64,000 bases of DNA from Triticum aestivum (Eukaryota > Streptophyta > Magnoliopsida > Poales > Poaceae): the NCBI RefSeq assembly GCF_018294505.1, contig NC_057812.1:55844074-55908073 (forward strand), in the 5' to 3' direction. Shown one piece after another: positions 22,403-35,591 of this stretch (the first letter of the stretch is position 1; each line of letters begins with the position of its first letter). A program made the translations under genes and the position numbers. The notes beneath the pieces were generated by a model. That model did no database searches. It had not been told where the DNA came from and was given only the letters and a program-made list of their open reading frames with translations.

Positions 22403-25400
22403 TCACTCCTCCCTCGCCGGTTCACCGCCTTCTGCTGATTGGAAGCTGGGCTTTGACCAATCAAAAACATTCACGGCAATAAATTCCGCTTCTTCGTCAA
22501 TCAGGCCGGCCGGATCAACTTCCGGAGCAAATGTATGTTCACGAACAGGCGGGATTAAATCTGTCACCTTGTACGAGGGAGTTGCCATATTCTTATTTTC
22601 CACATCAAAACCCGGCTGATACTTGTCGATATCGGTTTCATCTCCAAGAATAGTCTCCTGAGGACGAACTCCGCACACGCAAGCCATGAAGTCATCTTGT
22701 TCAAAGGGAGATCCGTCTTCCTTCACGGTAGGATACCCACTGGCTATGTCGGCAGGGTCTAGATCTGGCACCCAAGCCTTGGAGCGGCTCAGGGCAGTCA
22801 AAGCTCCGGCTCTGGCACAGGAGCGCTTCACTGCTTGGAACCTGGCGGGTAAGATTGATAGCTTTTTTAAGACATCACTGAGCCGGTTGGGTCCTTGGTT
22901 GGCAGGAGAAATAGCGGAAAGTGCCCGTTGTGCGCCAATGTACAATTGCTCTACTAAGGTATACACTGCCTTCAGTTTAATCACATTGTCTTGGCTCAAA
23001 TTTTTGCTTCATGGGCCTGCACATGTTTTATAAACAAAGGATCAGCCAGCGGTTTATATTCCGGGTCAGGATAAGGTACAAAAGGTCAGTACAGATGACT
23101 TACCAAAGATGGCAGACACCATTTGAGATACCCGGTTATTTAAACCGGTCAGTTCTGTAGTAACCTCCTCAAGAGCTGCGTCCGCCTTTTCGGCGCGTTG
23201 TGTCAGCAGTGTTTTCTCTTCAGCCCAGGATTTCTTCTTGGCAGTCAAGCTGTTTTTCAATTTTTCCGTCTCACCAAGACTTAATTGAAGCTTGGAGTCG
23301 GCAGCCTTGATTTCTGCCTCCTGATCCGCCAGCCGGGTCTTGGCGTCAGTCAATTGCAAACCAAACTCAGATAGGGCGTTCTGCAAGACATATACAGGTG
23401 TATCAAAGCTCAAAGTTCAAGACTTAAGTCTCAAGTGCCTTTGCACTGCAAAAACACTTGACACTTGGGGGTTAATAATGTATGCCAAAACAAATTTTTA
23501 TGACTCTACTATACTTCAAGTCCCAAGTACTTTACAAAGTAACATCACTTGGCACTTGGGGGCTAATGTATGATATTCAGCAAGTATCTCAAGGGTAAGC
23601 CGGACTACAATATTTGTTGAGTTCGGCACGAGACGATTATGAAAATTCAACGAACCGGCTCATTTACGGTCAAATGAACCGGCCCTTGGGGACTACAGAT
23701 CATTCCGGTTTTCTCATAATCTGAAGACTTGGGGGCTGGCAGAATATAAGTTGGAAGAATGTACCTCATACTTCAGCTGCAACTTCTTGACCATTTCAAT
23801 CTCCGAGTCACGGCTGGAGTGCACATGGCTGAGATAGCCGGATAATATATCGTTGGCATTCAGATGGTCATAATGCAAAATATCAAAACACACTTTTTGT
23901 CTCTCCAGTGCCTCTTGTTTCTCAGTATGACGAGCCAACACGGTGGGATTCCCCGGCTCAACGAAGTGGCTCCCAGTGATCAGAAAGTCTTGAGCAGACG
24001 GTGATGGCGGGTTAGCCGAGCTGGATGGCCCAGTGGCAGAAGGGTTAATGGTGGTATCGTCAGCCGACGGCTCAGGAGGATTTGCTTCTGCATTGACAGG
24101 CGAGTCTTCTGGAGTATCAGTTAACGGAGGAGAAGATGGCATGGCCGGTTCAGGGACAGGAACTGGCGGGTCTTCCACCAGCTTAGTTGCATTTGCCTTC
24201 TTGGACTTAGCTTGACCACCAAGAGAAATATTATAGGACTGTCAGTATAAATATATAGTTTGAAAAACACGGAGGAAAGAGGATTTTTTTCTTACCCAGG
24301 GGCAGTCTTAAAGGTCGGAAATTGGGTCTGAGACGAGTCGCCAGAAGAGTGAGACACCTCTTGAAAAGATAAAATAAAGTTAAGTAATGAAAGGGAAAGG
24401 ATCCATTAAATAGAAAGTCAAAGACAAAGAAGTAAACCTCATTCTGGTGCTTTTGAGGAGTTTGTTGAAGAACAACAGGCGGCTCGTCTTCGTTCCGGGC
24501 TTGACGGCGGCTCTCATGTTGCTGCTTTTTCAAAAGAAAGTGAGGGTCTAGATAAGCCAAAGGGTGTGAAAACCTTACTTTCCGGGTTACGACTCAAAGT
24601 TTCTGTCTTGGCAAATGGGCTGAGTCGGAGGAAATAGTTACCTCTTCTTCCACGGCCTGACTGGCCCCAGTGTCGTCCTGGTAATGATCAGTGTTAATAA
24701 GATTATTAAAAAGTTGGCCAAGGGAGTCAAGGGCTACCTCCGACTCAGAAGTATCGTCAAGCTTCATCAAGTCTTCAGCGGTGCTCTTCTTCTTCTTTTT
24801 AGACCTCCGGGTCGTTTTCTTGGCGTTTATGGCGGCGACTCTCGCTTTCTTGGCAGCTTCGTGGTCATATTTGACTTTCCAGAAATCAGATTTGGCCTGT
24901 AAACAGGTAAAAACAAGATGAAAGGTCAGGCAAGTATTAAAAAACAATACGGCTGTGAAAAATACAAAGGAGAGAGATCAGAGTTTCTTTACCTCTGGCA
25001 CTGGGTTAAGCTTGCAGAAGGGGTTTAACCCGACTTTACTGCAGTCTTCATATTTTCTGTTCACTAGAAGGGTTGACATTGAAACAATATCTTCTTCAGT
25101 TAATTGAATGGAGATGTGATGAAGAGAGTCATTTGGGCCTCCGCCATACTCGTACATCAATTTTGATCGACGGCTTAGAGGGATGACCCGCCATGCAACC
25201 CAGCAACGGGTCAAGTCAACTCCGGTTAAGTCGTTCCCCAATAAAGCATTAATCCTTTTGATGGATGGTATCAGCTTCTTGCGTTCAGCAGCAGTGAGTT
25301 TGTCAGGAAGTGCAAATTTGGAGTCAAGACGCTCTGAGCGATAACCCGACAGTGGATGCTCATTTGCTGGTGAAGTGTCTTGACAATAAAACCAAGTCTG

Positions 25401-26585
25401 ATTCTAGTCCTTGGGATGACTTGGCAATACTATAAGGGGGAAGACGACGCCTTGTCGATGCTGAATTGAGATACCTCCAAGTTCCAGGCTAGGGCCATTG
25501 CTGCACTCATTCTGACGGTTCAGATAAAAATACTCTCTAAAGAGTTCTACAGTTGGTTCTTCTTGAAGGTACACCTCGCAGAGAACTTGGAAGTTGCAGA
25601 TATTGGATATGGAATTAGGCCCGAGGTCTTGAGGATGGAGTTTTAAAAAATGGAGGACATCTCTGAAGAACTTTGAGCCGGGTGGGGAAAAGCCACGGTT
25701 CATGTGATTAGAAAAGACGATAACGTCACCATCTTTTGGATTGGGCCGTTCCTCCTCCGGGTCAGGCGCACGGTAGGACATAATATTCTTCCCTGGCAAA
25801 AAACCTATGGTAAAGAAGTCCTTCAGAGTGTCCTCAGTGACTATTGAAGGAACCCAGTTGCAGACAGTCGGTGTTTTGGACGGCATGATGTTCAAACATA
25901 AGCTGAAAGGAAAACAACCTGCCGGTTCAATTCAATGATAATGGTTAACTTAAGTGATAATGGTACATGGGAGTAATGGCGGCTTAAATAAGGGCTAATG
26001 TCATATAAGGAAAAGTAAGCCGGCGCAGTAAGCCGCCATGACTACAGACGCTTGAGAAATACCAGCGGCAGAATTGGTGAAGTATGGAGACAAATAGGTT
26101 TCTTAACTCCTGGATATTATTATGGATCAAATGGCCGTTCAAAATGAAAATTTTCTAGACCTAAAAATATAGCCCAGATGAGTTCATCAGTTCTAATGCG
26201 GCCTTCATACCAAAAAAAAGGGTCTACTAAATTCAAGAGGAGGCACCAAACAACTACCGCATAAGCATACATATCTTTGTGGATCAAGAAGAGGCGGCAG
26301 TGGAAGAACTGCGAGGAACCACGAAGAACTACGAAGAACACGCAGGAAAACCTAGAAGCTCTAAGTGCGGATCTGAGGAACGGAGGGTGAATACTTACGG
26401 CCACGGATCCTCCACGGAAGGTCGCCGCCTTTCTCTGAACTGATTCGGGTTGATGCAGCGGCCAAGGTCGACGATGACGAGGTGCTCTGCGACGGCGGCG
26501 GAGCTCGAGAAGCAGTGGAGGTCGCGAGAGGAGGAAGACGAAGAAGAAAGGAGAATGAGAAAAACCGGCCGTGTGCCTATTTATA
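22403..26585 (-). pseudogene. Antisense multi-exon gene of the Tat element (Transposase_28-type domain, coiled coil)
   Basis: On the minus strand a TATAAATAG box (26585-26577) is followed by a leader exon with a GTAAGT donor at 26398. The first coding exon is 25886-24993, starting MPSKTPTVCNW. It carries the plant-specific 'putative gypsy type transposon' domain (PF04195 type; DVLHFLKLHPQDLGPNSIS at about residues 65-85). The next exon is 24896-24579 (Lys-rich, KKTTRRSKKKKKS). Short exons follow near 24535-24438, 24358-24297 and 24220-23764, then a heptad-rich coiled-coil exon (about 23380-23102) and a last exon ending at 22403. Stops at 25404 (TAG, Trp expected) and 24594 (TGA, Arg expected) interrupt it. 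Function is unknown in this family. Exon ends other than those with stated donors are approximate. Confidence 0.7.
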
Positions 26586-26842
26586 AGGAAAAAAGCAAAC
26601 AGACGGGCGCGAAACTCGAGGAAGACTCAAATAATGGTTATCCAACTAAACGGACGCCTCGATTCTCGGGAGGTATTAAAGGTGAAGATCCATTGAGAGA
26701 TGACGTCATAAAAGGTTTTTGCGTTTTCGAGAGATGATGTCATGGTGGGTTACAAAAAACCTTTGCGAGGACAAGAAGATGGATTTTGTCTAAGTGTTGA
26801 AGATTGACAAAGAACAAAGTTCAAAGTCAACCTGGGGCCTAA

Positions 26843-27380
26843 TGTTGGGGATATAACTATCAGTTATGACCCGCCCAGGAGGGGCCGGATCAAGACCCAA
26901 ATGGCGGGTCACAAAGGAAGCCCGGTAAACACTCAAGGCGATAGGTTGTTAAATCTTATAGAAGTCCTAAAGGCCTAGAGGCGGCTTAAGGCCCAATATT
27001 GTAAACCGCCGTATGTAAGGAAAGACTTGTAAAGAAAGGCATGTAAAAGAAGTCACCGAGCCGGACTCGATTTATGAGCCGGCAGGGACTCTGTAGGCCA
27101 CCAGGCGTCAACCCGTGTATATAAGGGGGCGACCCGGTGGCGGCTTAGGGCAAGAAACAAGAGATCGATAACCAAGCCGGCGGATTAGCCTCTTGGTGAT
27201 CGAAACCCTAGCAATTCCAACACAACTAGATGTAGGCTTTTACCTTCATCGTAAGGGGCCGAACTAGTATAAAACTTCTCGTGTCCTTTGTCCCGATTAA
27301 CCCCTTTTAAGCTTCCTAGTTGCGATGGCCCTACGACTAAGTCCTTTTGCTAGGACATCTGTCGTGACAATTCCACGACA
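26843..27380 (+). repeat. 3' LTR of the Tat element (538 bp)
   Basis: It begins TGTTGGGGATATAAC and ends CACGACA, so it has TG...CA termini. A TATA-like GTATATAAGGG lies near 27116. Purine-rich CCTGGGGCCTAA just before it is the likely polypurine tract. Confidence 0.85.
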
Positions 27381-27454
27381 CTTATCAAACTTCTCATCAA
27401 AACATAAGGTAAATCACTAGCGGGATTTGATAAACATTTTTTTGTCTTGTTATA

Positions 27455-27743
27455 TCTCTACTATACTACTTAAAAAGAATGTAAGGTTTTCATTTCACTT
27501 TTCTTCCCACCACCCCTTCGTCCAACCTTCCATGTATATGATAATCAATTGCTTTAATTTACTTACCTTCTGAACCAATTTCACTTTAATTTAATGACCA
27601 AATTTATAATCCAAATATAAGTAATTCACGGGCAGAATTTGATGAACATTTATTAACACTATCGCATTATTATTGACAGGTAAATCACAAGCTAACGTAC
27701 TAGAATATTTATATCTTGTTGCAAAGCACAGGCATTGTTCTAG
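27455..27743 (+). mobile_element. Small non-autonomous Helitron (289 bp)
   Basis: The 5' end TCTCTACTATACTACTTAAA and the 3' end GCAAAGCACAGGCATTGTTCTAG fit plant Helitrons (TC...CTAG). It is inserted between A (27454) and T (27744), as Helitrons require. The 3' hairpin is degenerate. Sequence just beyond the end (TTTCACCTTTCCTTCGTCC) repeats an internal part, so a second fragment may abut it. Confidence 0.6.
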
Positions 27744-27937
27744 TTTCACCTTTCCTTCGTCCAAAACCTCTGTATGTATGTCCCCCTTTCTGATTCTTCT
27801 TCTTCTTCTTCTTTCCTTTTTCCTCTTCCATTTTTGATTTCTTTTCTCCCATCAATTTTCCTTAAAATTGGCTCAAGTATTTCACGAGAACAAAATAAAA
27901 TAATAGTTTCTTTGGTAAGGCATTCAGTTCTTAACAT

Positions 27938-28123
27938 GTAAATCATGGTGAATTCATACAAAAATTCGCTAAATAAATTGTTACCAAATAAGTGCTTAAC
28001 AAAAAGATGGCAGGCAAATCATATTGATTGCATACAAAACTTGCTAAATAAGTTCTTATCAAATAAGTGCTTAACAATAAGATGATAGGTAAATCATGGT
28101 GAATGAGTACAAACTTACTAAGT
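27938..28123. repeat. AT-rich tandem repeat, about 74-bp unit, 2.5 copies
   Basis: Units start near 27938, 28012 and 28086 with a (G)GTAAATCAT-like motif and share AAATAAGTGCTTAACAA. Weaker relatives of the unit occur from 27405 onward. Confidence 0.7.
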
Positions 28124-28598
28124 TTTTTTGCACACCGACGTAATAATACGTATCATTAATTTCATCCTCTCTCAATTTTTTGCAACACGTTCATGATCAA
28201 GTTGCTTAAAATTCATAATATCGTTTCTAAGAGAGATGATCTTAGCGGGAGGAAAATACTTAGAGATAAAAGCATCTTTGCACTTATTCCATGAATCAGT
28301 ACTATTTTTAGGCAAAGACGAAAACCAAGCTTTAGCACGATCTCTAAGCGAAAACGGAAATAGCTTCAATTTAACAATATCATTATCCACATCTTTCTTC
28401 TTTTGCATATCACAAAAATCAACAAAGTTGTTTAGATGGGTAGCGGCATCTTCACTAGGAAGGCCGGTGTTGGGGATATACCCCGCGGTATGACCCGGCC
28501 GGAGTTATAACCCGGCTGGGACTTGGTAAACCGGCAGGTGTTAAGTCAGATGATAACCCGGCAGGAGTTAAGTCAAATGATATCCCGGCAGGAGTTAA

Positions 28599-30294
28599 TG
28601 TTGGGGAACATTGCAAAAAACAAAAAAATTCCTACGTTTCACCAAGATCAATCTAGCAATGAGAGGAGAGTGCATCTACATACCCTTGTAGATCGCGTGC
28701 GGAAGCGTTCAAGAGAACGGGGATGATAGAGTCGTACTCGCCGTGATCCAAATCACCGATGACCAAGCGCCGTACGGATGGCACCTCCGTGTTCAACACA
28801 CATACGGAGCGGATGATGTCTCCTCCTTCTTGATCCAGCAAGGGGGAAGGAGAGGTTGATGAAGATCCAGCAGCACGACGGCGTGGTGGTGGATGCAGCA
28901 GTGAACGCAGCAGGGCTTCACCGAGATTCTGCGAGAGGGAGAGGTGTAGCAGGGGAGAGGGAGGTGCCAAGGCTTGAGGTGCGACTGCCCTCCCTCCCCC
29001 CATTTATATAGGCCCCCTAGGGGGGTGCGCCGGCCCTAGGAGATGGGATCTCCTAAGGGGGCGGCGGCCAAGGGGGTGGAGTACCCCCCAAGGCAAGTGG
29101 AGGCGCCCCCTCCCCTAGGGTTCCCAACCCTAGGCGCATGGGGGGCCCAAGGGGGGGCGCACTAGCCCACTATGGGCTGGTTCCCCTCCCCACTTCAGCC
29201 CATGGGGCCCTCCGGGATGGGTGGCCCCACCCGGTGGACCCCCGGGACCCATCCGGTGGTCCCGGTACAATACCGGTGACCCTGAAACTTTCCCGATGGC
29301 CGAAACTACACTTCCTATATATAATTCTTCACCTCCGGACAATTACGGAACTCCTCGTGACGTCCAGGATCTCATCCGGGACTTCGAACAACTTTTGGAT
29401 TACTGCATACTCATATCTATACAACCCTAGCGTCACCAAACCTTAAGTGTGTAGACCCTACGGGTTCGGGAGACAAGCAGACATGACCGAGACGATTCTC
29501 TGGTCAATAACCAACAGCGGGATCTGGATACCCATGTTGTCTCCCACATGCTCCTCGATGATCTCATCGGATGAACCACGATGTCGAGGACCTAATCAAT
29601 CCCGTACTCAATTCCCTTTGTCAGTCGGTACGTTACTTGCCCGAGACTCGATCGTCGGTATCCCAATACCTTGTTCAGTCTCGTTACTGGCAAGTCAATT
29701 TACTCGTACCATAATGCATGATCCCGTGATCAACCACTTGATCACATTGAGCTCATTATGATGATGCATTACCGAGTGGGCCCAGAGATACCTCTCCGTC
29801 ATACGGAGTGACAAATCCCAGTCTCGATTCGTGCCAACCCAACAGACACTTTTGGAGATACCTGTAATGTACCTTTATAGTCACCCAGTTACCTTGTGAC
29901 GTTTGGCACACCCAAGGCACTCCTACGGTATCCGGGAGTTGCACAATCTCATGGTCTAAAGAAATGATACTTGACATCCAGAAAAGCTACAGCAAATGAA
30001 CTACACGATCTTTGTGCTATGCTTATGTTTGGGTCTTGTCCATCACATCATTCTCCTAATGATGTGATCCCGTTATCAATGACATCCCCATGTCCATAGC
30101 CAGGAAACCATGACTATCTGTTGATCAACGAGCTAGTCAACTAGAGGGTCACTAGGGACACATTGTGGTCTATGTATTCACACATGTATTACGATTTCCG
30201 GATAATACAATTATAGCATGAATAATAGACAATTATCATGAAAAAGGAAATATAATAATCATTTTATTATTGCCTCTAGGGCATATTTCCAACA
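28599..30294 (-). repeat. 3' LTR of the Copia element
   Basis: Reads TGTTGGAAATATGCCC on the minus strand from 30294 and ends with CCCCAACA at 28599. It contains the GC-rich leader and TATATA-like promoter typical of BARE1-type LTRs (near 29010). Confidence 0.9.
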
Positions 30295-30359
30295 GTCTCC
30301 CACTTGCACTAGAGTCAATCATCTAGTTACATTGTGATGAATTGAACACCCATTGAATT

Positions 30360-33300
30360 CTAGTGTTGATCATGTTTTGCTCTAGGGAGAGGTTTAGTCA
30401 ACGGATCTGCTACATTCAGGTCCGTATGTACTTTACAAATCTCTATGTCTCCATTTTGAACACTTTCATGAATGGAGTTGAAGCGACGCTTGATATGCCT
30501 GGTCTTCCTGTGAAACCTGGGCTCCTTGGCAAGGGCAATAGCTCCAGTGTTGTCACAGAAGAGAGTCATCGGGCCCGACGCATTGGGTATGACTCCTAGG
30601 TCGGTAATGAACTCCTTCACCCAGACTGCTTCGTGTGCTGCCTCCGAGGCTGCCATGTACCCCGCTTCACATGTAGATCCCGCCACAACGCTTTGCTTGC
30701 AACTGCACCAGCTTACTGCCCCACCATTCAAAATAAACACGTATCCGGTTTGTGACTTAGAGTCATCCAGATCTGTGTCGAAGCTAGCATCGACGTAACC
30801 CTTTACGACGAGCTCTTCGTCACCTCCATAAACGAGAAACATTTCCTTGGTCCTTTTCAGGTACTTCAGGATATTCTTGACCGCTATCCAGTGTTCCATG
30901 CTGGGATTACTTTGGTACCTTCCTACCAAACTCACGGCAAGGTTTACATCAGGTCTGGTACACAACATAGCATACATGATAGACCCTATGGCCGAGGCAT
31001 AGGGGACGACACTCATCTTTTCTCTATCTTCTGCCGTGGTCGGGCATTGAGCCGTGCTCAATCGCACACCTTGCAATACAGGCAAGAACCCCTTCTTGGA
31101 CTGATCCATATTGAACTTCTTCAATATCTTGTCAAGGTACGTACTTTGTGAAAGACCGATGAGGCGTCTCGATCTATCTCTATAGATCTTGATGCCTAAT
31201 ATATAAGCAGCTTCTCCAAGGTCCTTCATTGAAAAACACTTATTCAAATAGGCCTTTATGCTTTCCAAGAATTCTATATCATTTCCCATCAACAGTATGT
31301 CATCCACATACAATATGAGAAATGCTACAGAGCTCCCACTCACTTTCTTGTAAATGCAGGCTTCTCCATAAGTCTGCATAAACCCAAACGCTTTGATCAT
31401 CTCATCAAAGCGAATGTTCCAACTCCGAGATGCTTGCACCTACCCATAAATCGAGCGTTGGAGCTTGCACACCTTGTCAGCATTCTTAGGATCGACAAAA
31501 CCTTCCGTCTGCATCATATACAATTCTTCCTTAAGGAAACCATTAAGAAATGCCATTTTGACATCCATTTTCCATATCTCATAATCATAGAATGCGGCAA
31601 TTGCTAACATTATTCGGACGGACTTTAGCTTCGCTACAGGTGAGAAAGTCTCATCGTAGTCAACCCCTTGAACTTGTCGATAACCCTTAGTGACAAGCCG
31701 AGCTTTATAGATGGTCACATTACCATCCGCGTCTGTCTTCTTCTTAAAGATCCATTTATTTTCTATGGCTCACCGATCATTGGGCAAGTCAGTCAAAGTC
31801 CATACTTCATTTTCATACATGGATCCTATCTCGGATTTCATGGCTTCCAGCCATTTGTCAGAATCCGGGCCCGCCATCGCTTCTTCATAGTTCGAAGGTT
31901 CACCGTTGTCTAACAACATGATTTCCAAGACAGGGTTGCCGTACCACTCTGGTGCGGAACGTGTCCTTGTGGACCTACGAAGTTCAGTAGCAACTTGATA
32001 TGAAGTTTCATGATCATCATCATTAACTTCCTCTCTAGTTGGTGCAGGCACCTCAGGAACATTTTCCTGAGTTGCGCCACTTTCCGGTTCAAGAGGTAAT
32101 ACTTCATCAAGTTCTACTTTCCTCCCACTTACTTCTTTCGAGAGAAACTCTTTCTCTAGAAAGGATCCATTCTTGGCAACAAAGATCTTGCCTTCGGATC
32201 TGTGGTAGAAGGTATACCCAATAGTTTCTTTAGGGTATCCTATGAAGACACATTTTTCCGACTTGGGTTCGAGCTTTTCAGGTTGAAGTTTCTTGACATA
32301 AGCATCGCATCCCCAAACTTTTAGAAACGATAGCTTAGGTTTCTTCCCAAACCATAATTCATACGGTGTCGTCTCAACGGATTTCGACGGAGCCCTATTT
32401 AAAGTGAATGCGGTAGTCTCTAAAGCATAGCCCCAAAATGATAGCGGTAAATCGGTAAGAGTCATCATAGATCGCACCATATCTAATAGAGTGCGATTAC
32501 GACGTTCAGACACACCATTACGCTGAGGTGTTCCAGGCGGCGTGAGTTGTGAAACTATTCCACATTTTCTTAAGTGTGTGCCAAATTCGTGACTCAAGTA
32601 TTCTCCCCCATGATCTGATCGCAAGAACTTGATTTTCCTATCACGTTGATTCTCAACCTCACTCTGAAATTCCTTGAACTTTTCAAAGGTCTCAGACTTG
32701 TGTTTCATTAAGTAGACATACCCATATCTACTCAAGTCATCAGTGAGGGTGAGAACATAACGATAACCACCGCGAGCCTCAACACTCATTGGACCGCACA
32801 CATCTGTATGTATGATTTCCAATAAGTTGGTTGCTCGCTCCATTGTTCTTGAGAACGGAGTCTTGGTCATCCTACCCATGAGGCATGGTTCGCACGTGTC
32901 AAATGATTCGTAATCAAGAGACTCTAAAAGTCCATTTGCATGGAGCTTCTTCATGCGTTTGACACCTATGTGACCAAGGCGGCAGTGCCACAAGTATGTG
33001 GGACTATCATTATCAACCTTACATCTTTTGGTATTCACACTATGAATATGTGTAGCATTACGCTCGAGATTCATTAAGAATAAACCATTCACCATCGGAG
33101 CATGACCATAAAACATATCTCTCATATAAATAGAACAACCATTATTCTCGGATTTAAATGAGTAGCCATCTCGTATTAAACGAGATCCTGATACAATGTT
33201 CATGCTCAAAGCTGGCACTAAATAACAATTATTGAGGTTTAAAACTAATCCCGTAGGTAAATGTAGAGGTAGCATGCCGACGGCGATCACATCGACCTTG

Positions 33301-33510
33301 GAACCATTCCCGACGCGCATCGTCACCTCGTCCTTTGCCAGTCTCCGCTTATTCCGCAGCTCCTACTTTGAGTTACAAATGTGAGCAACCGCACCGGTAT
33401 CAAATACCCAGGAGCTACTACGAGTACTGGTAAGGTACACATCAATTACATGTATATCACATATACCTTTTGTGATGCCGGCCTTCTTGTCCGCTATGTA
33501 TTTGGGGCAG
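30360..33510 (-). pseudogene. pol: Copia pol: protease, integrase, reverse transcriptase, RNase H (stops)
   Basis: The protease has WVFDTGA near 33400, followed by a TAG. Then come the integrase zinc finger (HCRLGH...CEPCLMG) and core (HTDVCGPM, SDHGGEY, ERRNRTLLD), and the Copia-type RT with YVDDILLMGND near 31300. The RNase H region has GYVDASF and LFCDNTGAIALA. Stops occur near 33365, at 31770 (CGA to TGA likely) and at 31440 (in the SIYG-QAS motif). The longest open stretches are 33326-31770 (518 aa) and 31439-30360 (359 aa). The order IN-RT-RH confirms Copia. Confidence 0.9.
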
Positions 33511-33518
33511 TTCCGCTT

Positions 33519-34301
33519 CTAGTGACCACTTCCCTTGCAATAAAAGTACTTAGTCTCGGGCTTGGGTCCATTCTTTGGCTTCTTCCCGGTAGCTTGCTTA
33601 CCGGGCGCGGCAACTCCCTTGCCGTCCTTCTTGAAGTTCTTCTTCCCCTTGCCTTTCTTGAACTTAGTGGTTTTATTCACCATCAACACTTGATGTTCCT
33701 TTTTGACTTCTACCTCTGCTGATTTCAGCATTGCAAATACTTCAGGAATGGTCTTTTCCATCCCCTGCATATTGAAGTTCATCACAAAGCTCTTGTAGCT
33801 TGGTGGAAGCGACTGAAGGATTCTGTCAATGACCGCGTCATCCGGGAGATTAACTCCTAGCTGAGTTAAGCGGTTATGCAACCCAGACGTTTTGAGTATG
33901 TGCTCACTGACAGAACTATTTTCCTCCATCTTACAGCTGAAGAACTTGTCGGAGACTTCATATGTCTCGACCCGGGCATGAGCTTGGAAAACCATTTTCA
34001 GCTCTTCGAACATCTCATATGCTCCGTGTCGCTCAAAACGCTTTTGGAGCCCCGGTTCTAAGCTGTAAAGCATGCCGCACTGAACGAGGGAGTAATCATC
34101 AGCACGTGTCTGCCAAGCGTTCATAACGTCTTGGTTCTGTGGGACGGGTGCGTCACCTAGCGGTGCTTCTAGGACATAATCTTTCTTGGCAGCTATGAGG
34201 ATGATCCTCAGGTTCCGGACCCAGTCCGTATAGTTGCTGCCATCGTCTTTCAGCTTGGTTTTCTCTAGGAACGCGTTGAAGTTGAGGACAATGTTGGCCA
34301 T
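33519..34301 (-). pseudogene. gag: Copia gag, cut in the zinc knuckle
   Basis: Starts MANIVLNFNAFLEK at 34301 and reads 260 codons. The Lys-rich tail leads into a CCHC zinc knuckle (CKGSGH), where TAG at 33519-33521 replaces the Trp expected right after the His. The reading continues in frame with KRNCPKY, so the knuckle's last Cys lies beyond the stop. Confidence 0.88.
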
Positions 34302-35591
34302 TTGATCTACAAGACATATAGTAAAGATTTTAGACTAAGTTCATGATAATTAAGTTCATCTAATCAAATTATTCGATGAACTCCCACTTAGATAGACATC
34401 CCTCCAGTCATCTAAGTATAACATGATCCGAGTTGACTAGGCCGTGTCCGATCATCACGTGAGACGGACTAGTCAACATCGGTGAACATCTTCATGTTGA
34501 TCGTATCTTCTATACGACTCATGCTCGACCTTTCGGTCTTTGTGTTCCGAGGCCATGTCTGTACATGCTAGGCTCGTCAAGTCAACCTAAGTGTATTGCG
34601 TGTGTAAATCTGTCTTACATCCGTTGTATGTGAACGTTGGAATCTATCACACCCGATCATCACGTGGTGCTTCGAAACAATGAACTGTCGCAACGGCCCA
34701 CAGTTAGGGGGACCACTTTCTTGAAATTATTATGACGGATCATCTTATTTACTACCATCGTTCTAAGTAAACAAAATGCAAAAACATGATAAACATCACA
34801 TGCAATCAAATAATAGTGACATGATATGGCCAATATCATATAGCTCCTTTGATCTCCATCTTGGGGCTCCATGATCATCTTGTCACCGGCATGACACCAT
34901 GATCTCCATCATCATGATCTCTTTTATCGTGTCTCCATGAAGTTGCTCGCCAAATATTACTTCTACTACTATGGCTAACGCTTTAGCAATAAAGTAAAGT
35001 AATTACATGACGTTTATGTTGACACGCAGGTCATAAATAAATAAAGACAACTCCTATGGCTCCTGCCGGTTGTCATACTCATCGAGATGCAAGTCGTGAT
35101 TCCTATTACAAGAACATGATCAATCTCATACATCACATATATCATTCATCATTCATCACAACCTTTGGCCATATCACATCACAAAACACTTGCTGCAAAA
35201 ACAAGTTAGACGTCCTCTAAGTGTTGTTGCAAGTTTTTACGTCGCTGCTATAGGTTTCTAGCAAGAACGTTTCTTACCTATGCCAAAACCACAATGTGAA
35301 TTGCCAATTTCTATTTACCCTTCATAAGGACCCTGTTCATCGAATCCGATCCGACTAAAGTGGGAGAGACAGACACCCGCCAGCCACCTTATGCAACTAG
35401 TGCATGTCAGTCGGTGGAACCGGTCTCACGTAAGTGTACGTGTAAGGTTGGTTCGGGCCGCTTCATCCCACGATGCGCCGAATCAAGATAAGACTAGTAA
35501 CGGCAAGCAAATTGACAATATCGACGCCCACAACTACTTTGTGTTCTACTCGTGCATAGTAACTACGCATAGGACTAGCTCATGATGCCAC
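34302..35591 (-). other. 5' untranslated leader of the Copia element
   Basis: This lies between the 5' LTR and gag, with the primer-binding site at its start (about 35591-35578). No reading frame is seen. A long leader before gag is usual for BARE1-type elements. Confidence 0.8.

Larger units (their letters stand above)
14663..27380 (+). mobile_element. Tat-lineage Gypsy LTR retrotransposon with antisense gene, 5' LTR truncated
   Basis: The order is remnant 5' LTR, primer site, gag, protease, reverse transcriptase, RNase H, second RNase H, integrase, tandem repeats, an antisense spliced gene, then the 3' LTR (26843-27380). A second RNase H before the integrase and an antisense gene before the 3' LTR are marks of the Tat lineage (Grande/RIRE2 relatives). 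The element is about 12.7 kb and dead: the pol frame has many stop codons. It lies directly upstream of the PFK gene. Confidence 0.85.
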
